From Psychrobacillus sp. OK028 (lineage in GTDB: Bacteria > Bacillota > Bacilli > Bacillales_A > Planococcaceae): DNA of 64,000 bases. The DNA is taken from assembly GCF_900103605.1 (NCBI RefSeq), contig NZ_FNHY01000006.1, positions 62,001 through 126,000 on the forward strand, given 5' to 3'. Positions 17,133 to 24,516 of the stretch are shown in pieces. The stretch's first letter is position 1, and every line of letters starts with the position of its first letter. Made by a program: the position numbers and the translations under genes. Under the pieces are notes generated by a model, which saw nothing but the letters and a program-made list of their open reading frames with translations, did no database searches and was not told the DNA's origin.

Positions 17133-17215
17133 GAAAAGCGTAAGCGCTTATTAGCCTCTGGTATCCTTTACCCAAATTCTATGGCGACTAGATTGGCTAG
17201 CTGCCAGAGTCTAGA
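17133..17215. repeat. Decayed copy of an interspersed repeat
   Basis: Just after the tsuB stop lies gaaaagcgtaagcgct, and on the minus strand at the other end attgtctagactctggc. The second resembles the start of the element at 62598 (attgtctagctccagcgcc), and both continue into a tctagtcgcc / tcgagtcgct segment. I recall short elements beginning tgtctagctccagcgcc as common between genes in Bacillaceae; that recollection needs a search. No coding capacity. Confidence 0.45.
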
Positions 17216-17261
17216 CAATACTGATTAAAAAGCATAAACTTTGTGTTTTTTTAAAACTTTC

Positions 17262-17299
17262 GAGCCTTCCTACATTCCATTATGTAGGAAGGCTCTCTT
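17262..17299 (+). terminator. Terminator of the tsuAB operon
   Basis: A 14-bp perfect stem (gagccttcctacat / atgtaggaaggctc) is followed by tcttt. It lies about 130 bases after tsuB. Confidence 0.88.
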
Positions 17300-17330
17300 T
17301 AAGAAATAAATTGAGTTATTTTCTAATCAT

Positions 17331-17495
17331 TTAGGTTCTTGCACTGCGCCCCTCAAAATCTGTCTCGATTGCCTGTTTCCATGTACGATTTATTTTTTCT
17401 CCTTTACGATATGAAGTCACCACTTCACTGACAGCCTCATACCCTGTTACTTTTATGTATTTTGTATATTTTATTATCTCACAAACAAAACCCAT
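17331..17495 (-). CDS. Possible small protein of 54 aa, or gene remnant
   Basis: A minus-strand frame runs from ATG at 17495 to TAA at 17331-17333. It reads MGFVCEIIKYTKYIKVTG, then YEAVSEVVTSYRKGEK, then INRTWKQAIETDFEG and ends RSART. Its amphipathic, mixed-charge composition and normal codon use look protein-like. However, the start lies inside the terminator hairpin of yqhG and no RBS is visible. It could be read only as an extension of the yqhH-yqhG transcript past the terminator, or be a leftover 3' part of a longer gene. I do not recognise the family. Confidence 0.35.
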   Translation of the reverse strand: MGFVCEIIKYTKYIKVTGYEAVSEVVTSYRKGEKINRTWKQAIETDFEGRSART

Positions 17496-17521
17496 CTTAA
17501 ACAAACGCATAAGATGGGTTT
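17488..17521 (-). terminator. Terminator after yqhG
   Basis: A perfect 12-bp stem (aaacccatctta / taagatgggttt) lies 12 bases beyond the yqhG stop. On the minus strand it is followed by gttttgtttgtg as a weak U-tract. Confidence 0.85.
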
Positions 17522-17533
17522 AACTCAGAAGCT

Positions 17534-18313
17534 CTATTTTAAATAAAAGAGACCACCATTTATAATCTCTATTTTTATTCTTGGTTCGTATTGTTGTTGA
17601 AGTGCTTTTTTCTCCATCTCGTAACACTCTGGCTTTTCATCTACTCCCTCATAGAAGAATTCCAGTACGCGTATATCTCGCTGCCACCTTTTTTTCGCCT
17701 GATCGGCCCAGGAATGATCGTCCTGTTGGATGAGATTTTCTACTACTCCATCTAATCGCTCTAAACCTCGAATCGGTTTGATAATATAAGGTAATAAGAA
17801 TGCATTTTGGGGCTTTGCGGGAGTAATATTCATATCGCCTAAGGTAGCATGAAAATCCTTAGTGATATGGCCATTCATCAGATTAACACCTAAAGAATGG
17901 AGCATTTCCTTCGTCTGATTGCTGTAATAGGAAATTTTATAATTCACACCTAGCCATGGAGTTAAAATAGGACGGTTAATTTTTTCATCCACCTGCTCAA
18001 ACATTTCTATAAATGCGCCCATTTCATGGGTAGCTTGAAACAGTTGTCCGAGCCGCGGTGATCCGAAATAGACCAATTCTCCCCTAACGTTATCGTTCAG
18101 CTTTGTTTGGTCAGTTATTAAAGTTAGCTGCGTTGGATTGGGTACCCCTCCTGTTGTTTCTACGTACTGCCAATAATAAGGTCTATTCATAATTCGTTTA
18201 TCCATGTCAATCGTGAGCTGAACAGTAAGATAATGATCCGTATCAACTACAATCTCACAATTATTTTCAGAGAAAAAAGTACGTAAATATTGTTGAACCT
18301 GCTGCGGATACAT
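17534..18313 (-). CDS. yqhG: YqhG family protein
   Basis: This 259-residue soluble protein is of the YqhG family, unknown in function but conserved in Bacillaceae next to the helicase YqhH. The start reads MYPQQVQQYLRTFFSENNCEIV. Later comes LTVQLTIDMDKRIMNRPYYWQYVE, then GELVYFGSPRLGQLFQA and the C-terminal KKRWQRDIRVLEFFYEG. No signal peptide, metal motif or membrane segment is visible. RBS aaaggaggattta lies just before ATG. It begins 26 bases after yqhH ends, so the two are co-transcribed. The constant pairing suggests YqhG works with the helicase. Confidence 0.9.
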   Translation of the reverse strand: MYPQQVQQYLRTFFSENNCEIVVDTDHYLTVQLTIDMDKRIMNRPYYWQYVETTGGVPNPTQLTLITDQTKLNDNVRGELVYFGSPRLGQLFQATHEMGAFIEMFEQVDEKINRPILTPWLGVNYKISYYSNQTKEMLHSLGVNLMNGHITKDFHATLGDMNITPAKPQNAFLLPYIIKPIRGLERLDGVVENLIQQDDHSWADQAKKRWQRDIRVLEFFYEGVDEKPECYEMEKKALQQQYEPRIKIEIINGGLFYLK

Positions 18314-18338
18314 TTAAATCCTCCTTTGCATATACCAA

Positions 18339-19871
18339 CTAAATTGTTTGTTTGAATGCGGACAATATATCATCTAAATCACCTACAACTTTTTCAAAAA
18401 CATCAATTTTTTTGTATAGCAGCTGTAAAATATCTATTTCAATCGTATTTTCAATGGCCAAATTATAAATATGAACGTCATGTTCTTGACCTAACCGGTG
18501 CACACGTCCTATTCGTTGCTCCAGCTTCATCGGGTTCCAAGGCAAATCATAATTGATGACATGATGACAGAATTGAAGATTAATCCCTTCCCCACCAGAT
18601 TCCGTAGCTATTAATACTTGAGCATGCTCCTTGAATAAATGCTTCATCCAGTCTCGCTTGTTTTTATTAAATTTCCCATTAAAAAGTACGCTTGTAATAC
18701 CTTTTGTGTGCAAATACCACTGCAGATATGCTTGACTTGCTTTATATTCTGTAAAAATGATCACTTTATCTTTTGCCCGTGAAATTATTTCGTATGTTTT
18801 TTCTGCTTTGGAATTTATTTCTAAAGCCATTAATTTCTGCATAACATTTTCTACAGAAGCGTTTTCCTCTGGATTAGTGCAGTTTTGCCTCATTTTGTTT
18901 AATGTAAGAAATGTAGCTTCCTTACTACTACACATTTCCTTCTGGAGTGTAATCATCGAAAAGGCACCTGAAAATACAGGAGAGATATTCTTTAGGTTCA
19001 TAATCATTTCATACACTTCTTTTTCCTCGTTAGTGAACTGTATTGGGAGAATATTCACTTGGCGATTCGTCCACTCAATTCCGGTGTCCTGTCTACGATT
19101 CCGCACCATTACTTGGTTTACTAGTTCCTTCAAATAGTCATCATGCTCTAAATCATGTTTGCTAGCAGAAAACGCAGACTGGAATGCTTCAAAATTCCCG
19201 AGATGACCGGGCTTTAGCAAAGAAATTAAGTTAAATAGTTCAAACACATCATTTTGTACAGGTGTTGCTGTTAACAACAAGCAAAATTTCTTCTTTAAAC
19301 TTTGCACAAACTCATAGATTTTGGTTTTGTGGTTTTTTAACTTATGTGCCTCATCAATAATAATCATGTCATAATCCTGTTCAAAGATAAGCTCTCGATG
19401 AGGACTTTTTTTAGCAGTATCCATACTTAGAACGACCACATCACAAAGTTCTAATGGAGTATTTTTCTTATAGGGTACAGCCGGTATATAAAACTTATAA
19501 TGGAGCTCCTCCAACCATTGATTGATCAGTGAAGCGGGAGCTAATATTAGAGCTTTCTTTACTAATCCTCGAACAAGATATTCCTTTAATATCAAACCTG
19601 CCTCAATTGTCTTTCCAAGTCCCACCTCATCTGCCAAAATTGCTTTCCCATTCATTCGTTCAATAACGGTTTCTGCAACTTGTAGTTGATGTTCAAGCGG
19701 TTTTAAACTGGTCAAATACTTAGGAGATTGTAAACCAGTAAATTCCGTGATTAAATTATTTTTGGCAATATCATAACTCATATTATAAAGTGTCCAGTTA
19801 TCCCACGGTTCAACGTTTTCTAATCGTTTAGCGAAACCTTCAGCCCATTCCGAAGATCTTTCTATAATCAT
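18339..19871 (-). CDS. yqhH: SNF2/Rad54-type helicase YqhH
   Basis: This 510-residue SNF2-family ATPase contains all core motifs. Motif I is ILADEVGLGKTIEAG, the DEAH box is IIDEAHKLK, motif III is LLTATPVQND, and the C-terminal lobe has FTEYKASQAYLQWYL, ATESGGEGINLQ and QRIGRVHRLGQ. It lacks extra DNA-binding domains, so it is a minimal RapA-like translocase that would act on DNA-protein or DNA-RNAP complexes. The role of YqhH is not established. I start at ATG 19871, six bases after RBS gaggtg. The GTG and ATG codons just upstream overlap the RBS. It is the first gene of the yqhH-yqhG unit. Confidence 0.9.
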   Translation of the reverse strand: MIIERSSEWAEGFAKRLENVEPWDNWTLYNMSYDIAKNNLITEFTGLQSPKYLTSLKPLEHQLQVAETVIERMNGKAILADEVGLGKTIEAGLILKEYLVRGLVKKALILAPASLINQWLEELHYKFYIPAVPYKKNTPLELCDVVVLSMDTAKKSPHRELIFEQDYDMIIIDEAHKLKNHKTKIYEFVQSLKKKFCLLLTATPVQNDVFELFNLISLLKPGHLGNFEAFQSAFSASKHDLEHDDYLKELVNQVMVRNRRQDTGIEWTNRQVNILPIQFTNEEKEVYEMIMNLKNISPVFSGAFSMITLQKEMCSSKEATFLTLNKMRQNCTNPEENASVENVMQKLMALEINSKAEKTYEIISRAKDKVIIFTEYKASQAYLQWYLHTKGITSVLFNGKFNKNKRDWMKHLFKEHAQVLIATESGGEGINLQFCHHVINYDLPWNPMKLEQRIGRVHRLGQEHDVHIYNLAIENTIEIDILQLLYKKIDVFEKVVGDLDDILSAFKQTI

Positions 19872-20059
19872 TTCCATCACCTCATATTACTTTTCCTTAG
19901 GTTGTCCCAAAAAAAGAAGTGTATGATTGACAGGAGGAAATAATGAAAAAGAATTTTAATACTTTCTAAAAAAAACATTGCCTTTCTTGTAGATTATGCT
20001 ATATAATATAAAAGTCGCAAATGATTTGGAATTAATTCATCCAAATAATATTTTACTTC

Positions 20060-20152
20060 GGAGGAATACCCAAGTTCGGCTGAAGGGATCGGTCTTGAAA
20101 ACCGACAGGCGGGTCATACCGCGCGGGGGTTCGAATCCCTCTTCCTCCTCCA
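20060..20152 (+). tRNA. tRNA-Ser (UGA)
   Basis: This 93-nt gene has a 7-bp acceptor stem (ggaggaa / ttcctcc), anticodon TGA in loop cttgaaa, a long variable arm (ggcgggtcataccgc), T-loop ttcgaat and encoded CCA. The discriminator base read from the sequence is T, whereas bacterial tRNA-Ser normally carries G at position 73. Confidence 0.95.
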
Positions 20153-20308
20153 TTTTAATTTTAATGATGATAGTAGTAATTTCTTATTGTCGCGGGTGGA
20201 GCAAATCGTCAAACGAAGATGACGATTAACACCGATGCAGGCGTTAGCCGAAGCAGGTGTCCAATTTTTTCGAGCGTAGTATCATCGTGTTTGTAAGTAT
20301 AATAACGT
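20153..20308. repeat. Spacer with tRNA fragment and tandem hairpins
   Basis: Bases 20191-20203 (cgcgggtggagca) reproduce the first 14 bases of the following initiator tRNA with one G missing. Next come a hairpin with arms aatcgtc / gacgatt (20204-20227) and a second with arms acacc / ggtgt and inner ggc/gcc (20229-20260), followed by a T-run. This could be a terminator-like or repeat element between tRNA genes. Confidence 0.5.
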
Positions 20309-20383
<75 letters not shown>

Positions 20384-20386
20384 AAT

Positions 20387-20462
20387 GGTCCCGTGGTGTA
20401 GCGGTTAACATGCCTGCCTGTCACGCAGGAGATCGCCGGTTCGATCCCGGTCGGGACCGCCA
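20387..20462 (+). tRNA. tRNA-Asp (GUC)
   Basis: This 76-nt gene starts three bases after tRNA-fMet. Its acceptor is ggtcccg / cgggacc, its anticodon GTC in ctgtcac, its T-loop ttcgatc and its discriminator G, with encoded CCA. Confidence 0.96.
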
Positions 20463-20638
20463 TTTTTTGATTTATTGAGATTTGCGATGCGTCGCTTAGC
20501 ATAACTCTCGTTTGAGATTTGTGATAAGCAAGAAGTTCGAGGAAGCAATTGAGTGAGGAAAGGAGCGTACTAAAGTACGTGACTGACTGAACGAATGCAG
20601 CTGACAAAGAAATTCGCCGCTTAGCATAAATCGATGTT
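20463..20638. repeat. Structured spacer repeat between tRNA-Asp and tRNA-Phe
   Basis: This 176-base spacer contains the direct repeat cgtcgcttagcataa / cgccgcttagcataa near its two ends, and agaagttcgagg / agaaattcgccg inside. A perfect hairpin gtact-aa-agtac lies at its centre, and the arms gatttgtgataagc (20515-20528) and gcttagcataaatc (20619-20632) are complementary at 12 of 14 positions. Apparent protein frames across it run through tRNA genes and are artefacts. Confidence 0.6.
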
Positions 20639-20714
20639 GGCTCAGTAGCTCAGTCGGTAGAGCAAAGGACTGAAAATCCTTGTGTCGGCGGTTCGATTCC
20701 GTCCTGAGCCACCA
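20639..20714 (+). tRNA. tRNA-Phe (GAA)
   Basis: This 76-nt gene has acceptor ggctcag / ctgagcc, anticodon GAA in loop ctgaaaa, D-loop agctcagtcggtagagc, T-loop ttcgatt, discriminator A and encoded CCA. Confidence 0.96.
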
Positions 20715-20720
20715 TATTAT

Positions 20721-20791
20721 GCGGGTGTAGTTTAGTGGTAAAACCTCAGCCTTCCAAGCTGATGATGAGAGTTCGATTCTCTTCACCCGCT
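20721..20791 (+). tRNA. tRNA-Gly (UCC), CCA not encoded
   Basis: This 71-nt gene has acceptor gcgggtg / cacccgc, anticodon TCC in loop cttccaa, T-loop ttcgatt and discriminator T. The following bases are tcc rather than CCA, so the 3' end would be added by the CCA enzyme. It is the last tRNA before a terminator. Confidence 0.94.
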
Positions 20792-20803
20792 TCCGAATAT
20801 AAG

Positions 20804-20840
20804 AAGACCTATTGATGTAAGTATCAATAGGTCTTTTTTT
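20804..20840 (+). terminator. Terminator of the tRNA cluster (bidirectional)
   Basis: A 12-bp perfect stem (aagacctattga / tcaataggtctt) is followed by seven T residues. It also lies immediately beyond the tlp stop on the opposite strand. Confidence 0.93.
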
Positions 20841-20842
20841 GT

Positions 20843-21070
20843 TTATTTTTTGCGAGCTTCTGCTTCATCTAAAATTTCTCTTCGGAATCCTTCAATACTC
20901 TCTTTTCGATGCTTATTCTTTTCTCGGATAGCTTCTCGATTATTTCCGCTCGTGTGCTCCATTGCTTCTTCGGCAGCCTCCATATTCTCCTTCGTATTAC
21001 TCACCATTTTCTTTAATTTTTTCACATTATCTGAGCGGTCATCTGGATTTGGTCTATTGTTTTGAGACAT
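20843..21070 (-). CDS. tlp: Small acid-soluble spore protein Tlp
   Basis: This 75-residue, highly charged protein begins MSQNNRPNPDDRSDNVKKLK and contains REKNKHRKESIEGFRREI, the signature of the Tlp family of minor small acid-soluble spore proteins. It is made in the forespore and stored in the spore core. RBS aaggaggaattta precedes ATG. It is a single gene, convergent with the tRNA operon. Its presence marks the organism as an endospore former. Confidence 0.95.
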   Translation of the reverse strand: MSQNNRPNPDDRSDNVKKLKKMVSNTKENMEAAEEAMEHTSGNNREAIREKNKHRKESIEGFRREILDEAEARKK

Positions 21071-21216
21071 TTAAATTCCTCCTTAATTTTTATCACACAA
21101 TTTTTATCGTCCCCTATCTCGTCTAAATTATTCGAAGGTTTTATATTTCTTTTATTCTTTGGAATAATATTTACCAAATAGGACAAGATATTAGGAGAAT
21201 ATGATGAAGGGCGGTA

Positions 21217-21855
21217 ATGACTATTACTACGGAATGGTTTGACAGAGTAACAGAGGAGCTACAAGATCATTTGAACTCTATTTGTGAAGAGTATGACCAA
21301 GTCGGTCATATGAATATTAATCGCGCTTCTAAACATCCGAGGATCGAGTTTTTTGTAAGTACAGAAGAGGATGAAAGAGACTATTTTTGTACAATACTAT
21401 TTGATCCATATAACGAAGAATTCTATGTAGAAAGCTTCGATGTCGAACTACACCAGCCTACGAGAATAATTTTAGATGATATTACTGATATTGTAGAAGC
21501 AGTTCATGAAAGCTTTCATGAGTTTTTGATGGATAACAGCGACCGTGAATTGGTTTATGTGGAAGATGACGCTGATGACGAAATGACCGTGGAAGAAATT
21601 GATGTAGAGTGGGAAACTCCTGAAGTCACAGCATTTTTAAAAGACGATGAAATTGAAGTAACGTATCAGTTTGGTGTGGACATTTCAAATGGCGATGGTG
21701 TGCTCCGTAGAGTGAATCGTATTTGGACGGATGACGAGGAAATCGAGGATGAAACTACCTTTACGTTCAAAAAAGATGAAGCCAGTACTATTATCGCAAT
21801 GATTGCTAGCCATATGGATAGATTGGTTGGATACGATGAAACGCTAGACATTTAA
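21217..21855 (+). CDS. Uncharacterised acidic protein, 212 aa
   Basis: I do not recognise a named family. The product is 212 residues and very acidic (for example VEDDADDEMTVEEIDVEWE and TDDEEIEDETTF). It appears to be two alpha/beta halves: an N-terminal half with YFCTILFDPYNEEFYVESFDVEL and DIVEAVHESFHEFL, and a C-terminal half with IEVTYQFGVDISNGDGVLRRVNRIWTDD. No signal peptide or membrane segment is visible. An RBS-like aagggcgg precedes ATG by about five bases. It has its own terminator. A cytosolic role is likely. Confidence 0.8.
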   Translation: MTITTEWFDRVTEELQDHLNSICEEYDQVGHMNINRASKHPRIEFFVSTEEDERDYFCTILFDPYNEEFYVESFDVELHQPTRIILDDITDIVEAVHESFHEFLMDNSDRELVYVEDDADDEMTVEEIDVEWETPEVTAFLKDDEIEVTYQFGVDISNGDGVLRRVNRIWTDDEEIEDETTFTFKKDEASTIIAMIASHMDRLVGYDETLDI

Positions 21856-21863
21856 AACTAAAA

Positions 21864-21905
21864 TACATCTCCAGTTAGGCAATTTGCCGGTTGGAGGTGT
21901 TTTAT
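21864..21905 (+). terminator. Terminator after the 212-aa acidic protein gene
   Basis: The stem acatctccagttaggc / gccggttggaggtgt has a five-base loop and is followed by tttatt. Confidence 0.85.
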
Positions 21906-21981
21906 TATGTTCAAAACTAATCAACTAAGAGAGATAATCTGATAAAATAAGAGTAATAAGAATTGGAATGGAGAACATACC

Positions 21982-22857
21982 TTGAAAACCTTTAAAAAAA
22001 TGTACATAGAAATTACTAGTGTTTGTAATCTTGCTTGCAGCTTTTGCCCACCGACAAGTAGAGCAAAGAATATTCTCAAACTGGATGCATTTAATAAAAC
22101 GTTAGATCAGATTCGACCACACACAAAATATATTTATCTTCATGTTAAGGGTGAACCACTCCTACATCCGAGGGTTGACCAATTATTGGATGCTAGTCAT
22201 GAGAAGGGTTTTAAAGTAAATATCACGACAAACGGTACGCTTATCAATAAAAATAGACATAAATTGTTAGGTAAACCAGCACTACGTCAGATTAACTTCT
22301 CTTTACATAGTTTCGATGGTCACGAAGGTTCCGAAAATCGCGAGAAATATTTAGGAGATATTTTGGATTTTGTACGAGAAGCTAAAGAACATAATATTAT
22401 CATTTCCTATAGATTATGGAATTTACAGAAAGACCAGGTTTCAGAAGTTGCACAACGTAGAAACCGGGAGACGCTGGAAATAATTGAAAAAGAATATAAT
22501 CTAGACTTTAAAATCGAAGAAAAAGTACAACCAGGTAAAGGCATCAAAATAGCTCATAATATATACTTGAACCAGGATCATGAGTTTCAATGGCCGAGTT
22601 TGTTTGCACCAGAGGATGATGGGAAAGGATTTTGCCACGCTCTCCGAAACCAAGCGGCTATTCTAGTGGATGGAACCGTTGTACCATGCTGTTTAGATGG
22701 AGAAGGCGTCATTGACTTAGGTAATATTCATAACGATTCGTTCTCAGACATTATTGAGAGTGAACGAGCGAATAACTTGTATGACGGATTTACAAGAAGA
22801 GAAGCAGTAGAAGAAATGTGTAGAAAATGTGGATATAGACAAAGGTTTGGAGTTTAA
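21982..22857 (+). CDS. Radical SAM protein with SPASM-like C-terminus
   Basis: This 291-residue protein carries the radical SAM motif CNLACSFC (Cys15, Cys19, Cys22) that binds the 4Fe-4S cluster and cleaves S-adenosylmethionine. It continues with HVKGEPLLHPRVDQLLD and NITTNGTLIN. The C-terminal region holds more cysteines (GFCHAL, VPCCLDGEG, EEMCRKCGY), a SPASM/twitch-type auxiliary cluster. Such enzymes often modify peptides or serve as maturases. No precursor peptide gene is visible alongside; the neighbours are an unknown acidic protein and an aldo-keto reductase. It starts at TTG 21982 after a weak RBS (tggaatggaga). Confidence 0.88.
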   Translation: MKTFKKMYIEITSVCNLACSFCPPTSRAKNILKLDAFNKTLDQIRPHTKYIYLHVKGEPLLHPRVDQLLDASHEKGFKVNITTNGTLINKNRHKLLGKPALRQINFSLHSFDGHEGSENREKYLGDILDFVREAKEHNIIISYRLWNLQKDQVSEVAQRRNRETLEIIEKEYNLDFKIEEKVQPGKGIKIAHNIYLNQDHEFQWPSLFAPEDDGKGFCHALRNQAAILVDGTVVPCCLDGEGVIDLGNIHNDSFSDIIESERANNLYDGFTRREAVEEMCRKCGYRQRFGV

Positions 22858-22922
22858 AACACTACGTATAGAAACTAAGCAATGCAAATGGTAATATTAG
22901 ATTTCGGAGAGGAGAGATATAT

Positions 22923-23729
22923 ATGGAATTTTTAACACTTAGCAATGGCTTGAAAATCCCTCAAATCGGCTTTGGGGTGTGGAAAGTGGATAACGAAACT
23001 GAGGCACCTGCTGCAGTTGCAGAGGCTCTTCGCGTGGGGTATCGTCATATTGATACAGCTGCGGTGTATAAAAATGAAGAAGGCGTAGCAAAAGGAATTA
23101 TTGCTTCAGGAGTTCCGCGTGAGGATATCTTCCTTACTTCAAAAATTTGGAATGATGATATTCGTTCCGGTCGTACAAAAGAAGCCTTCCATGAATCACT
23201 TAACCGTTTACAAACAGATTACTTAGATTTATGCTTGCTTCACTGGCCAGTTGAAGGAATTGTAGAAGCTTGGCGCGCACTGATAGAGCTTTATGAAGAA
23301 GGAAAAATAAAAGCAATCGGTGTATCTAACTTCAAAGAACATCATCTTGATAAATTGCAGGAAGCTGGATTGATGACCCCTATGGTCAATCAAATTGAGT
23401 TACATCCACAACTGCCACAGCAAGAGTTTGTCGATTATTTAAGTAATAAAGGTATCCAGATAGAGGCTTGGAGCCCGTTGATGCAAGGGAAATTCATGGA
23501 GATTGACTTATTCCATAAATTGGCTGAGAAATATAGTAAATCTCCATCACAAATTGTTCTTCGGTGGCATTTACAGTTAGGACGGATTGCTTTACCAAAA
23601 TCAGTTACACCTAGCCGAATTCAAGAAAATCTAGATGTTTTTGACTTTGAGTTATCCTCTGAGGATATGAACGCAATTACAGCACTAGCTACAAATGTGC
23701 GTATCGGTACTGACCCAGATAAAATTTAA
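22923..23729 (+). CDS. Aldo/keto reductase
   Basis: This 268-residue TIM-barrel aldo-keto reductase has the catalytic tetrad Asp44 and Tyr49 (GYRHIDTAAVYKNEEG), Lys74 (LTSKIWN) and the histidine of LLHWPV. The NADPH-binding end is LPKSVTPSRIQENLDVFDFEL. It reduces aldehydes such as methylglyoxal or diketones; close B. subtilis types are YvgN and YtbE. The substrate cannot be fixed from sequence. A strong purine-rich RBS (ggagaggagag) precedes ATG. It is the last plus-strand gene before a terminator. Confidence 0.92.
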   Translation: MEFLTLSNGLKIPQIGFGVWKVDNETEAPAAVAEALRVGYRHIDTAAVYKNEEGVAKGIIASGVPREDIFLTSKIWNDDIRSGRTKEAFHESLNRLQTDYLDLCLLHWPVEGIVEAWRALIELYEEGKIKAIGVSNFKEHHLDKLQEAGLMTPMVNQIELHPQLPQQEFVDYLSNKGIQIEAWSPLMQGKFMEIDLFHKLAEKYSKSPSQIVLRWHLQLGRIALPKSVTPSRIQENLDVFDFELSSEDMNAITALATNVRIGTDPDKI

Positions 23730-23743
23730 TTCTAATAGAAAAT

Positions 23744-23786
23744 GTCGGAAGAAGTGTCTATACACTTCTCTCGGCGTTTTTTCATT
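23744..23786 (+). terminator. Terminator of the aldo/keto reductase gene
   Basis: The hairpin with agaagtgt / acacttct at its core and cgg/tcgg outer pairs is followed by TTTTTT. Confidence 0.82.
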
Positions 23787-23824
23787 TATTATTCTACCAC
23801 GGATGAAAATGAAAAAATTGTCTT

Positions 23825-24436
23825 TCATTTATTCCCTGCTTCATTAATATTTCGTGGTAGATTCCAATTAAAATAAACGGATAATATCCTTAATATAACT
23901 ATTACGATTAATAGGGAAAACGTGGCATATGGACCCCGTATGACATCTAGTCCTATAGCAAGACCCGCTAATACTGCCCATAATGCATAAATTCCCGAAC
24001 GGAAAATCATCGGTTTTCGGCCTGCGAACACATCTCTTATCATCCCACCACCTGCACCTGTCATGGAAGCTGCAAGAATAACCGCAATTAGTGGAGCATC
24101 AATAGAAACAGCATAATTTGCACCTTGAATTGCGAATGACGCTAAACCAATGGCATCAAAAAAGACAACACAATTGTTCCAATTATAAATCCATTTTTTC
24201 GGCAATATATAAACTATGGTAATAGCCAAAAAAGCTATCTCGAATAAATAATCTTGTAACCAAAAGTTTTCAATTGGTATCCCAATTAAAAGATTACGAA
24301 TAAGTCCGCCTCCGAATGCTGTAGTAAACCCTAAAAAGTAAATACCGAATATATCATAATCCTCTTCTACTGCGATAAGCACACCACTTATCGCAAAAGC
24401 GATGGTTCCAATGATGTTAAGAATATCCCATGTCAA
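23825..24436 (-). CDS. UPF0126 / TRIC-family membrane protein, YvgT-like
   Basis: This is a polytopic membrane protein of 203 residues with six to seven hydrophobic segments in two related halves, each ending in a glycine-rich GGGxxRDxxxG-like motif: AFGGGLIRNLLIGIPIEN and TGAGGGMIRDVFAGRKPMI. These repeats define the UPF0126/TRIC family, which includes trimeric potassium-type cation channels and glycine transporters. I start at TTG 24436 (LTWDIL), because the sequence aaaaggggg just upstream is the RBS. An ATG at 24457 lies before that RBS. It forms a minus-strand unit of its own. Confidence 0.88.
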   Translation of the reverse strand: MTWDILNIIGTIAFAISGVLIAVEEDYDIFGIYFLGFTTAFGGGLIRNLLIGIPIENFWLQDYLFEIAFLAITIVYILPKKWIYNWNNCVVFFDAIGLASFAIQGANYAVSIDAPLIAVILAASMTGAGGGMIRDVFAGRKPMIFRSGIYALWAVLAGLAIGLDVIRGPYATFSLLIVIVILRILSVYFNWNLPRNINEAGNK

Positions 24437-24516
24437 AGCGATTCCCCCTTTTCTCATTGGACCGTTTGAATTGCAAAAAAATCGTTCAAAAGTAAATTTT
24501 GAACGACTCTACTGTT

